DNA of 64,000 nucleotides, taken from the NCBI RefSeq assembly GCF_905475395.1, contig NC_058340.1, forward strand, positions 54,290,181-54,354,180, given 5' to 3'. Numbering within the stretch: the stretch's first letter is position 1; each line of letters begins with the position of its first letter. The notes beneath the pieces are model-generated. The model did no database searches. It saw only the letters and a program-made list of their open reading frames with translations, and was not told the origin of the DNA. A program made the position numbers and the translations under genes. This document shows, piece after piece, positions 14,901 to 26,600 of the stretch. Origin of the DNA: Chrysoperla carnea (taxonomy: Eukaryota; Arthropoda; Insecta; Neuroptera; Chrysopidae).

Positions 14901-17900
14901 CTATAATGTCTTAAGTATCTTGTGTTTTATGTTACCAAGGAATGCGTTCTTCATAAATATAACTGATACATCGTGTTTTGATTTATTTTTTCCCAAAACT
15001 TGAAAATAATCAGGGTTTACCATATTTGATTACATAAATATTGTTGAATTTGTCAATTTTAATAAAATGGTGAAGGTGGAATTTACGTAGATGGATTATC
15101 TCTTTTTAGGTTGGTACCTAAATATCTAGTTTTTATCATCTTATAGGTCTTATAGATTGCTTAAATATTTGCTTCATGATCTTAAATTTTCTTCTTTTCA
15201 ATCATTTCCAATATTTCTATGAATCGTTTGAAACGCTACGAGTTTTTAGGGTAACAGATTTAGGACGAAATCCGAAACGAAAAACTTAAAAGTTGAGCCA
15301 TAAAAAATTCTAACATGTTTCCCCGATCATGTAAAACGCAGAATGAAAAAAGAAAAAGAAAAAAAAAATTGATTTTTGTCGACATAATACAAGGCGAAAT
15401 ATGATATGCGTTCGGACAGTTACCTTTGGAAATGCTGCCTAAAATTCGATTATTGTCTACTAGAGATGTTTTTCTGTCAATGGCAAAATTTGTATACAGG
15501 GTGGACCATTTTAATGTATAATGGCTAATAGCTCGTTTTGTAATTAACCAATCAAAAATTATAGATTATTACAAATAATGACGTAAATGTTTGGTCGAGA
15601 CAAACCGTGACTTTTGACGGTTCGAAAAACGTATATAGTCTTGATTTATGTCATAAATGGCTTGGAAGATTTAGTTACTATGGTTTAGAGTTTAGCATCT
15701 AATAAAATAGTACTTCTGTTATTGTTTCAACGAAAAGGCATCGGCTCGACTCCTTTATTCGCGAGCTGACTCAATTACTGACCATTTTATTTGAACGCGC
15801 AATACAAAAAACTTTTTTGGAAAGGTTAATCGAATTGAAATAGTCAAATCCAATATGATTGATTTTGATTGATCCAATATTATGTCGACAGAAATTAACT
15901 CTTTTCAAGAATCTTGATTACAATTCATTTATAAATATCACGCCTCCGGTTAATTGCAAAGCTGTTTCCTTTAATTTCTATGTTCAAATCATTCGCATTT
16001 AAAACTCAGCTTTCACTTATTTTAAAAGCGATCGCAATTTACATTTTTTTTAATCATTTTTTTCACTTATTATTCTTTTTATTAATTTATTTTTTAAACT
16101 ACCGATATAAAAATTGAAATTAAAAAAAAAAAATCATAAAAATTCATCATATTAACAGGTACCTGGTTTGGAGAAGTATACGCTAAGTAATGCGACTTGC
16201 GCGTTATTCTACTCGGGTTATATTCAATCATTTATAACGTTCTGTCGAGCGTTCTATCGTGGCGGATGCGGCAAAAACGGTTCAACAGTTGCCGTAAGAA
16301 AATATACCACCATTTAGTTCATAACTTTGCTCTGTGCTGCACTCTCATGCAATAATATTTAAATAGATAGCGTCCCGTTACTTTTTTCATTGATTATTTA
16401 TTTTTTATTTTAAATGTATTGCTTTGTGTTATTAATTTTTTGTAAATATGTACAAATTGTGAGACTTATATAGATTTTGATTGTTTTAATTGTAGTTCAG
16501 AAACTAAGAATAGTACGAGAGCCAACTCTGGCTATTACAGGGTGCTGGAAACATTTCCCCAATCATTTGTGATAGACATTTTTCAAATGCACAGAATATT
16601 AGAGTCATTTTACTGAGGCGTTAATGAAAATTGCGAGTCTAAGATATCGGTTAACGTAGTCTAAAGATGATCGCGTGAAAATATTGTCACTTGTAATCTT
16701 CTGGCATAATTAAATTGATAATTCGAATTATTAACTCGTATTAGATCACAGATATAAGTGAAAAACTGGGCTGAATAACCCACTCTTGACATTCCAGACT
16801 GGCCGTGTGCAAAAACTTATAATATGTTAATATGTAGAAGTACGTTTTGAATCAAAATTCAGCTTTGGTCATGATTTTGGGGCCATTAACTTTTTGAGAT
16901 TTTCAGTAATTGGTGAAAATATTTTCTCCCCTGAGTGCTTAATCGCTAATGTTTTGACGCGATTAGTTTCAAATTTTAGCATACGAGTAATTGCTGAAAA
17001 TATTTTCTCCCCTAAGTGCTTAGTTGCTAATGTTTTGACGCGATTAGTTTCAAGTTTTAGCATGTGATATATCAAGCTAGCAACCAAATATTATGTTATC
17101 CAATGATATATCATGGTTATATTTTCTTAATTTGTCATATAATTAAATTTTTACTTTTAAAAATGATCAAAACTATATAAGTTTTAACATCGTAGAAATT
17201 TCCTTTTTGAAAAAATTAAAATAATCAATGAAATGAGCTCAAAAATTATCTGCTTTTTATTCAGTTGTATCAAATGCAAGTTTGCAGCAAGAGGCACGGT
17301 GGGTTTGAAAACAACATAATTTTAATTTTTTTTTTATATAGATTTCAATGAAAAAATTCTATTCTAGTCCCCATAAAAATAATTTCTAGCTCTCCACAAT
17401 TAATATTTTTGCTTTTGAAAGTATTCCTTTTTATTATTTCTTTTTGTTTTCTCTTTTGTTCTTGTAAGCTTCCTGGCATTAATTTGGAATTGAAATTTAT
17501 TATGCAATTTGTTGCATTGACAATGTCAATATTGCAAGCAAATATCAACATAAAAGTAATTGTCTCTGGGAGGGGAGTCGGAAAAAATGGTTCAACCATT
17601 GCTGTAAGACTTTTTTTTCTACATTTAAATTTTATAAATATTTGGTCAAGTTGGTGACATATGTTTTGTGAATTTGGTATTTTTTTCATGTTTCAATGTT
17701 TTTATTTATGCATATTTATGCATTCTTTATTATCTGCATTTTATTAAGGGTTTTGTTTCAAGGGTTTTTGGATTTTTCAATACCATGTTCACATGTTTAC
17801 AAATTCCGTTTGAGATTGAGGTCGAAAATTATAATTATTTAAATTATTCATTCACATTTTGATTTTGGGATTATTATAATCCAAATAAGCAAATATTAGA

Positions 17901-20900
17901 TAAAAAGAACAGTTAGTAATAGATCTAATTCGACCTCTATTTCAATTTCGAAGAATATATATTTTTATTGCATTCACATTACTTAATTCAGAGTATGATT
18001 TCATTTTGCGGCATAATCGTGATTTACTCTATTTTGGTGCACCAATAACTCCCATTCATTAAAAGCCTGTGGGCTGAGCGCGTTAATCATGACTGAAAGT
18101 GGTTAAGAAAGAGTTTCATGTACTTGACTGTAATCAAATATCAAAGTAAAAAAACATCGTTTAACTTTTCAATTGAAGTCTTATTTGGTACAAAGATTTA
18201 AGTTTGGTAACCCTAAATTCCAAGAATAACAAGACCAGTAACTTAATAAACGTCAATTTTATTGTTATCAAAACATTATATAGCAAAACATTTTTTACAT
18301 TTGTAATATTTTATCATATTTTCAAAATTTGAAAAATACAAAAATAGCCAACTCACACTCTTTTATTGTTTTTTTTTAAGATAATCATTCAACTAGATAA
18401 TGCTGGGAGTTAATTGTCACGATTGTGTTATTGAATGAAATTTTACCTTAAATCTTGAACAATTGTTTTAATTTCCAATTCGACGCATTAGTTTTAAGGA
18501 AGTTTCAGCGTTTTTTTCAGACGAAAATTATTTTGTTTATTAAGTCTCTTCATAAATATCGGTTTTCAAAGCAACTTCAAAAAAGTACCAGATTGTAAAA
18601 CCATGTTTTTTCAGTACAAAAAAGTGTCTAAATTTAAATCTGCATTTTTGCCTGTAGAATAAATGCTCTTTCTTTAGTTGATTTCGTTGCCTACTGACAT
18701 TGGACCTTTCTCGAAAAAAAGAAATCTGATGATATCATCGTTTGAATAAGGTGTTTGGTGAATTCTCAGAAACACTCGTCCAATCGTCCAAAAGGAAATA
18801 ATTTTTATTCAAATTGGACAAATTCCTCAATTTTTTGCCGGGTACGCTTTTTCTACGTGTGTATGCCTATCTATTCTGATAGGCATATCTAGTTGAAAAT
18901 TTATATCTAGCAGTTTCAATCAATCTAGACTTACATAAAGATTTTTATGGAAATCGAAAGAAGTAAAAAAAAAAAAAAATCATACATCTATAGGAAATCG
19001 AACTTAGGGTTCAGTATTACCTAGACATATTCGTTTCCTAACTAAGTACACAAAATTTAATGGTATATTTTGATAAAATTGACATTGAATTGCGGACATA
19101 TGTCCGCAAACGCTTAGTTCAGTTCTTAATTCTTAGTTCAGTTCTTAGTTCTTAATTTCAGGAAACATTCTGTATTATAAATTGCCATACAAAGACCATT
19201 TTTGGAACTTAATACAGCTTTTAAATTAATTATGAAAAGTGTAAAACAGTTTTCAATAAACAAACTGACACGGTGCAACTTCCTTAAAAGCATGAATATG
19301 TTCAATATATGAAAAGAATAATAAAAATTCAAAACAATTAAGTAATGGTATAAAATAATTTAGGAGAGACTATTAAGTAATTTTGGGAGTTTATATGTAA
19401 AATTGATACGTGTAATGTTGCATCAAAATATTTATGTTGTTGAAACAGTTTTATCTATGATCGCTTGTGCATTTATTACGATGCTTATTAAAATATACAA
19501 CTTACACACAAATACACACACTTCAAAAACACTAACCGCTTTTAAACATAAATTTTATTTCGATTGTTTGATACTGAAACTGAATAGTAAGGAGTAATTT
19601 TTTGATTGTTCAATAATTGTATTTTTTTTTGTTAATATCAAAAAAATTGCTTCTTATATCTTGGTGAAATTTTTATACTAACTCGATGTACAATTAACTT
19701 AAGCACTTCTACTCAAATAACCTACTAACTAACTTAAAGCATGTTGAATTTCACCAAGATTTAAAAAATATTTTGAAAAGTATACGTAAGCTGTAAAACT
19801 ATGTAATTGCTGTATAACTTACAATGGGGAAACGGGAGGACATTATGTGGAAAATTGATTTTGGAATGGGATTGATTGTCATACCCTGTAAGAGTAGTCG
19901 ATAATATTAAATTCAAAGCGTATTCAGCCTATGGTCTAGAAGCAAGCAAATCAGGAGTTTTTGAGCCTAAGCCTGGGCAAAGTTTTATAAATATCAGAGC
20001 ATATGCACATAATTAAGTAACTAAATGTATGGGAGTTCAGATTCAGAGTTAGGGAAGCTGCCTGCCCTCAGAAGGACCATGATTAGATAAATAACTCGAT
20101 CTTAGGGGAAATATTTCCCATAACTTCCTCTTTTAAAATGTACTGGGAGATATAAACGAACTATAACGGTTTCGTTTTAACCATTTGGCAATGACACTAA
20201 AAAGTGGAATATATCATTTACTTGCCAAATTTTATGAAAAATATTTTTGTACATGAAATGTATTATTGTGAATTCATGATTAATGAATTCATCTTTTACA
20301 TTGAGCGTACATTTTACTTGATATTCTCCAGCAAAAGTAATAGTAGTTATCAGTGTTAGAAAGGTCTTGTACATTGCTAGCTCCAAGTAGAATAAATAAA
20401 TTTAAGCTCCAGGAAGAGTAAACAAATGAGAAGAGCCTAGGGTATAGCTTTGTAAACAAATATTTCAAAATACTTGATATTTTTGTTTTTCTTTACTTAA
20501 AAAGAATGGAATATTTCCTGGCAAGCTGTTTGTATGCAGGTATAACCAGTAAAAATGACACTTACTTTAAATTCACTAACTCATAACAGTATGAACTTCA
20601 ACTTCGAGAACCAAGTTCAATCTATTTAAATAGTTTACAGCTTATGCATATCTTTATTTATTACATACTACAATTTTTATTGTAAACATTTTACTTTGAA
20701 TGTTTGCATTGTTGAATTTTAATTCTCAGAGCTTCTACTTTTGATATTCAAATAGAGCCCAAATTATTTTAATAAATATATTAAAAGGGATTTAAATTAG
20801 TGCAAAAGTATGGAGAATATAATTGAACGTTACTAAATCGCATAATACTATCTAAAAAATATACATTGATTCATTTGTTCTTTTACTTTTAATCATCCCC

Positions 20901-22867
20901 TTAACCAGCTATACTTTTAAGTTCAAATAAACTGAAATTCGGTTTGTAGAGTTGTTTACTAGGCGGGTCGATTATATAGAAGCAGGGGCTGATTACTTCA
21001 GCAATTTGGAAGAAATTCAGAAAAAAACGGCTTTTTCGACGTTTTTAGTCCTTTGAACGTCAGTACAGCTTCCCCAAATCGATAGAGGGTTGAAATCGGT
21101 ATACATTTGGGTTAGTGTTAAGTAATAATGTGCGTCCTCTTAATTTTTATGTCCATATTTCGTACTTTAACTCAAGAAAGTTGCTAAATATAAAAAAAAA
21201 AAACGTACCGAGACTTTTTTTCAAGGATACTTTCATTATCTTTCAATTAAAAATTCCAAAGTTTGGAATTAAGGTTATGAATACGCAATTTGGAGACACT
21301 ATACTAAGTTTTTACGTGTTCGTAAATATCCCAACTAAGGATAAAAAAGAAATTGCGATTGAAACGTTTTACGAGTGCATCATCTCGAACTTCTCTAAGA
21401 ATGAAATTGCATTTTATTTATTTCCGAAGATGGAATGAAGTGATATAATAGAACGTTCAATTATTTTCTCACATATAATTATTAATCTTACCAGTTATAA
21501 TATTAGCATCTAAATTTCATTTTTCAAAATGATTTTCGATGTTGTGCTAACATAACTGATAAGATTTAGTCAATATCATGTTATATAATTATTTTCCGAT
21601 AATTTAGGGTACAAGTGTGTTGTCTCCAGTGATACCATTTTCCTTGGTAATTGTGCCAGCATTTATAATATGTCGGAAATCCGTTGACCATGTTTACGAG
21701 CAAAATCCTGTTTTGTATATATTAGCATTTGGAATGGTTGCTGCAAAAGTGACAAATCGTCTTGTGGTATGAATTTTAATGCACTTATTTAAGTGGTATA
21801 ATTTTTTTAAATGAATATTTCCTTGTTTAAGGTTGCTCACATGACAAAGAGTGAGATGGAATATATGGATTGGTCAATGTTGGGTCCAGCAATGTTATTT
21901 TTAAATCAATATTTTAATACGTTCATTCCTGAATATATTGTGTTATGGCTTTGCTTGGTATGTCAATTTACGAATTTTAGTTAATTTTTTTAACCTTTAA
22001 AGATTTATGATAAAATAAAACCATTAGAATATTTTCCGTTATTTTTTTGAAATTAAGAAATACATATAGGTCATAGTAGATTAATTGTGCAAATCCTTAT
22101 TCAGGAATCTCAGATCCCGTATGTTTTTATGCGTTTAAATATTTTAGTGAAATTCAAATTTTTCAATGTCTAATTCCATTGTCTTTTAATTTGTTGAAAA
22201 GATCTCGATACTTTATTTCAGACCGTCGAACCGCAATCCCCTATATTAGTTGTTAATTGTAACGCTTTCAATACAGTAACTTTAACTTCAATACAGTTTC
22301 CTGTGAAAATACAAACTAAATGCGTCTTATAATTTTCCTGCTTTTTCAGTATAATATTCTGAAATCATCCTTTTATGATTCGACCAAACAGCGGCGAGTC
22401 TATTAGCTCTTTTCTAACTCCTTGTCTTGCCAGTCTGTTGTTTTCACATACATTTTCGTTAACACGATCCTAGCTACCTCAAAAATATATATCTTATTAG
22501 TTGTTTTTATAAAATGCACTTTTGCGTAATAATTTAAGAATTAATTAAGTTAAGAATTTTTATTATTGGGAATATTATTCAGTTTCATCACCCGTCCATT
22601 AAAAAATTTAATTAATTATGCTATATGTTTTTTTTTTAGGCATGGGTAACGTTTGATTTATTAAGATACAGTGCTCAAATTTGTCGAGAAATATGTGATC
22701 ATCTTCGAATAAATTTATTTACAATACCTTATGGTGGATATACAAGTAGCAGTACAAATGACACGTCTGGCGGTACGAGTATAGTCACAAATATAACAAG
22801 TACAGAACGGAACGGTACGCACTCCAGGCATCATCCCACAAAAATGCGTCCTCGAAAGCACCATTAA
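8988..22867 (+). CDS. Choline/ethanolaminephosphotransferase (CDP-alcohol phosphotransferase)
   Basis: The gene transfers phosphocholine or phosphoethanolamine from the CDP form to diacylglycerol in ER/Golgi membranes, the last step of the Kennedy pathway. Constant exons are 8988-9199, 10761-11001, 12096-12254, 21608-21766, 21832-21957 and 22640-22867. One of three cassette exons (13665-13793, 16159-16293, 17469-17603) fits between the third and the fourth. The product is 417 or 419 aa, matching human CEPT1 (416). The start is the first ATG of a typical N terminus ([21 protein letters not shown]). Exon 2 holds the full family motif D-x2-DG-x2-AR-x8-G-x3-D-x3-D, with D99, D102, R107, G116, D120 and D124. 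Several hydrophobic helices follow, including [21 protein letters not shown] and [19 protein letters not shown]. The tail is Ser/Thr/His-rich. Whether it is CEPT, CHPT or EPT type cannot be settled by eye; the fly relative is bbc. Confidence 0.95.
9200..10760 (+). other. CEPT intron 1, no gene or repeat recognised
   Basis: The stretch between the first two coding exons is AT-rich and intronic. I see no exon-like frame, RNA gene or bounded repeat in it. Confidence 0.55.
11207..11554. mobile_element. MITE with long inverted termini in CEPT intron 2
   Basis: The left part runs ACAGGGTGGTCTAATTTATA at 11207 through AGAGTGTTGAAATT near 11328. It is mirrored by AATTTCAACACCCCG near 11488 through ATCGCCCTGC at 11554. 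The arms are about 120 bp and imperfect, around a short centre. The CAGGGTGG start recalls several insect DNA transposons. No clear target duplication is visible and no coding sequence is present. Confidence 0.6.
12255..13664 (+). other. CEPT intron before cassette a, no gene recognised
   Basis: The stretch is intronic. A GC-richer patch near 12720-12980 has no homology I recognise, and a T/A-rich low-complexity block lies at 13560-13610. I see no further copy of the GKNGST-ending cassette here. Confidence 0.5.
13665..13793 (+). CDS. CEPT cassette exon a (43 codons)
   Basis: The exon follows an ACACAG acceptor and is cut by GCC|GTAAGT. It reads [20 protein letters not shown] and ends [15 protein letters not shown], then joins GTSVLSP of the next constant exon in phase 0. 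Its end is closest to the animal consensus [14 protein letters not shown]. It is two codons shorter than the other two cassettes. It lies 1.4 kb after the preceding constant exon. Confidence 0.85.
13794..16158 (+). other. CEPT intron between cassettes a and b
   Basis: A poly(G) run lies at 14587-14598. A fragment of a dispersed repeat starts at 15497 (CAGGGTGGACCATTTTAAT); a related stretch occurs at 43335 (GGACCATTTTAATCTA). I see nothing else. Confidence 0.5.
16159..16293 (+). CDS. CEPT cassette exon b (45 codons)
   Basis: The exon lies between AACAG| and GCC|GTAAGA and is phase 0 at both ends. It reads [20 protein letters not shown] and ends [14 protein letters not shown]. It is less AT-rich than cassettes a and c and differs from them through the whole hydrophobic segment. 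The shared GKNGST end shows it fills the same protein position. Including two cassettes together would keep the frame but duplicate a membrane segment. Confidence 0.85.
16905..17066. repeat. 81-bp tandem duplication in the CEPT intron
   Basis: GAAAATATTTTCTCCCCT starts at 16915 and again at 16996, and the following text (GCTAATGTTTTGACGCGATT) is repeated with few changes. The two copies give an 81-bp period, a multiple of three, which creates a minus-strand frame with a repeated peptide. That frame looks fortuitous. The repeat lies between cassette exons b and c. Confidence 0.8.
17469..17603 (+). CDS. CEPT cassette exon c (45 codons)
   Basis: The exon follows a long pyrimidine tract and GTAAG|, and ends GCT|GTAAGA. 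It reads [20 protein letters not shown] and ends [16 protein letters not shown]. Its opening L-P-G-x-N resembles the P-x-L-N start of this segment in vertebrate CEPT1 as I recall it. It is phase 0 at both ends. The next constant exon is 4.0 kb downstream. Confidence 0.85.
17604..21607 (+). other. Long CEPT intron after cassette c, no gene recognised
   Basis: The 4.0 kb are AT-rich. I see a short perfect hairpin (ATGCCTATC ... GATAGGCAT, 18863-18887) and a 107-codon frame at 21115-21438. The frame has no recognisable motif and is AT-biased, so I treat it as chance. No fourth GKNGST cassette was found. Confidence 0.5.
21958..22639 (+). other. CEPT last intron, nothing recognised
   Basis: This 682-bp intron separates the two last coding exons. 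It is AT-rich and holds no repeat or gene I can support. Confidence 0.55.
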
Positions 22868-23597
22868 TAAAACAAACGTCCTATTATTTTTAGACAAAAT
22901 TTATTAATTATTATTGGTAGTTATAATACCAAATTTCTTATTTTTTTTATAAATATGTACCTTATTTCTTCTCTAGTTCTCTCTGCTTAATTTATTCTTT
23001 CTCTTTCTTTTAAAATTTTGCTTATTTCTTTTCAATATTAATGGGGAATTTGCATGAATTCTATTCTTTCAAATATGCCATAATTCTTGTTCTTAATTAT
23101 ATAATTGTTACATTTAACTTGAATGTTTGCATTTTGAAAATTTTTGTATTGTTTATAATTTCAAAATAGGAAACCACAAGCTTAATAATTGAAAACAGGT
23201 CGTTTGTATTTAAATATTCCCCCTATTTCCCTATGATATGATTACTCCCCCACGAAACACGCACCCAGTTCATCAACCACAACTGTATTTTCTTTTGAAG
23301 ATAAACATTCCTAGAAATTTTCATGAAAATTCTCCATTAGTATTGATTTTCAAAATTCAATGTTTTCTGTCTTCAATTCAAGGATTTAAAACAAAACACT
23401 GCACAGATAACACTTAAAATATTATAAATTATTTTTTGATAATTTATTATTTATATACAGTGAAAATGTCCAATTATTAAAAATTTTCTTTTATTTATTT
23501 TATTTTATCTTGAAGAAATACATATTTTTATTTATTTAATGTTTTTGTTTTTCTTTTATTGAAATTTGAAACAATGGCGATTTGATATAATAGTTTC

Positions 23598-23603
23598 AAT
23601 AAA
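23598..23603 (+). terminator. Candidate poly(A) signal of the CEPT gene
   Basis: AATAAA lies 731 bp after the stop codon at the end of an AT-rich, intronless 3' flank, followed by TATATGTAATCTGTG. A second AATAAA overlaps the stop codon (22866) and could give a very short 3' UTR. Which one is used cannot be told from sequence. Confidence 0.4.
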
Positions 23604-23629
23604 AAATATATATGTAATCTGTGAACGTC

Positions 23630-26600
23630 CTAAGTCTATTTATTATATAATTAAATTCGTACACGCAATATTAAACGCCAATCGAATACATACGATTTTA
23701 TTTGTAAAGTAAATAGGGTTTAGAAAAACTAAGAAATATTATAAATTAACATTATTAGTGGTGTTAGTAAATGCTTACTAATATTTGTGCATATTTCTTA
23801 CTGTGAAAAATTAGTACTTTATTACTGTTGTTCTGTCATCTCAAATAAAACCTCATATTATTAATTCCTTCAAACTAGTTGCCGATATAATGCCGTGTAA
23901 TCTAAACTTCGAATACATTTTGATACTTAATTTGCGGTATGATCTTGAGAACATTCTTAACAAAACCTACGAAATTTTGTTGTACCGTATCAAACATATA
24001 TAAGCCTCGAGGAATGACAACTTACAAATTTCTGAGAGGGCATTATAATCATGAAACATTAAATTATTAAAATATATTTTCGAAGTGTTTCCTACTAATT
24101 TTTTTTTGAGAAATTAAAGTCTGCCACAGCCAGACTGGCTATTAATAATATGGAAAAATTAAACATGTACGCTGCGCCTATACGTAGCAAATTTAAATGA
24201 AGTTGCTCGGATTATTGTAGGTCTCTAGCACCCACAAGGGGGCGTTATCGCCCATTTTGAGAAACACTAATTCTTGCACATTTTAACTAATTTAATGTAT
24301 ATTCGAATATCTTGCTAATTTGAATTTCAAACAATGTAATATTTTTTGAATATAAATATCCCAAGAATGCGACCATAAATGTACAAATATATATCAAAAT
24401 TTTAAGGTTTGCTTCACACCATGTTATTTAAAATTGAAACGTTATGGTTACGGTTAGCTGATAATACCAGAGGCAAATTTAACGACGATTTTTGAAGGAA
24501 AAAATTAAATATGGATATATGAGGTGTTAAATGATTGGAGAAAGCGTCGTTGCTTCAATCACTTGTATCACCAAACCATGATCAATATCTTTGATTGTTC
24601 ACAGATTACTTATTAAAATATTGAGAACCGTCATTGAAGATCAAACTGTGCAGTAGCAAAAAAAAAAAAACACGACAATTTTGACAAATATTAACAATTA
24701 TTCTATTAATAGTATTCGGATAGTTTTTTAATAATAATATTTATAATTTTGTTATGAATTAAAAATGAGCCACGTTTCGTTATGTTTTATAAATGTTGTG
24801 TATTTTTATTTAATAAAAACAAAGTGTTATCGTCGGTATAATAATTTAACTAATGAAATTAATGATATCATTTGGTGCTGGTTATTAGAAAAAATTAACT
24901 CGGATTGAAAAATTAAGAAAAATTCAACAGGGTAATTTTTTAACTGAATAAACTTCAATAACTATTAAAACCTCATAATTTTTACAACACAATACTTTCG
25001 GTTTAAAAATAGTCAATTGGATGTAAACATTATGCAAAAAAAAAAATTAATTAAATTTATGCGTTATTTAATTTTTCACAAAAATGACCTTGAAATTGAT
25101 TTAACAGCATGAACAAGTTGATATATTTTCTATAAGCATCTCTGTAAGGCAAGCGCTCGGACAGCGTCCGTGGTTCGAGTCCCGATTAAATGTTTTTTTT
25201 TATACTAAATTAAAAATCATTTGATATGATTGTCTAAATAAGCAATCAAAACTGTTATTACAGAATATTAATTCATATTTAATTACCTAATTGCATAATA
25301 CCATCCCTCTTCCAATGAAAAAAGTAAATAATTTTTTTATTTGTAAAATTTTGAATGTGGAGATTTTCTTTTCCATAATTATTCTAACTAAATAGATTAA
25401 AACGTAATTTTAGTTGCATTTTTTCGAGAATAACCAATTGTAATGCTATGAAAATGACGCGTAGGTTGGTTTTACATTGATGATTAATAAAGATTTTGTA
25501 TTTGTAATCTTAAGCATTGGTTTTTACTCCTCTACTCTGGGGAATCGAGCATTCGACCAGTTAAAAAATGTATTTAAAATATGTCCATAGTATAAAATAT
25601 ATAGGATTAATACAGTTCCATTGTTTTATACTGTGTCCTTTATTATGACATTACACCCGCTTTATTCGTTAATGTAAAACCTGCCAAAAGTGTGTATTAT
25701 TGGAATGTTCCAAATTTAATAAGACATTTAAAAATTCCAAAATTTAGATTTAATGATAAACGTGATTCTTAGAATAAATTGGGAGGCAATAGTACTAATT
25801 CGTGTTTTATTTTTAAAATCAACAAGAAGTAATTGAAAATTATTTATCAGATCTCGAATTTTTGTTATTTTTGGACCACATAGTATACTCAATAATTTCA
25901 AATGGAATACTTGGAATTGAATATTAAAATGAATACATGAAGCTATACTGTTATACTATTGAATACATAAATGTTATATTCGCAATTATTTTCGGAGATA
26001 GTGCGTAATTCATTGCATGAATCATTATCCTTAGCCGTCAGGTAAATAAGCGTTTAAGCCGTTCTGAAGCATTCTTTTTCTAATCGTATGCATACGGTTG
26101 AATGGGAGTATTTTAATTAGACGGTGGGAGGTGAAAAAGAAAAATTATGTAACCGTTGGGAGTCAATGATATCTCGGCCGTATATGTTCGATTGTAAAAA
26201 AATCAACCACAAATTTATTTATAAGACAGTAGATGATAAAGATGCATGCGTTATTGAATGTCGTACTATCTCCTAGGATAAATCTATCAGTGCCAAATTG
26301 AACGTATTATAATTAGCATATCAAGTGTAGATGTATAATGACCCCAGCGAACGTTAAGATAACTTTCGTTTACAGTAATTGTTTAATTAGTTGATTTGAT
26401 TAAAATGGAATCTATTTATGTTATTAATTCCCAATTGTATTTTGTTGTAGTATTTTTTTCATTTTTTTTCAATTGTATATATAGGGGTGGTCTTAAATAA
26501 AGTTGTAATTTTTAATTAATAGTTTAGTTCTTGAGTCAATCAATATTGATGAAATAAATACTCCTTACGAAGGGAAGCATAACTCAAGTTTTTACGGAAA

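Noticed and set aside
16869..17087. Minus-strand frame with a repeated peptide ([13 protein letters not shown])
   Set aside because: The peptide repeat is explained by an 81-bp tandem DNA duplication, whose length is a multiple of three.
17345..17689. 114-codon minus-strand frame
   Set aside because: It is the antisense of cassette exon c; the + strand exon with splice sites explains the open frame.
21115..21438. 107-codon + strand frame in the last long CEPT intron
   Set aside because: Composition is Lys/Phe/Ile/Asn-rich like random AT-rich frames, with no motif, no start context and no splice partner.
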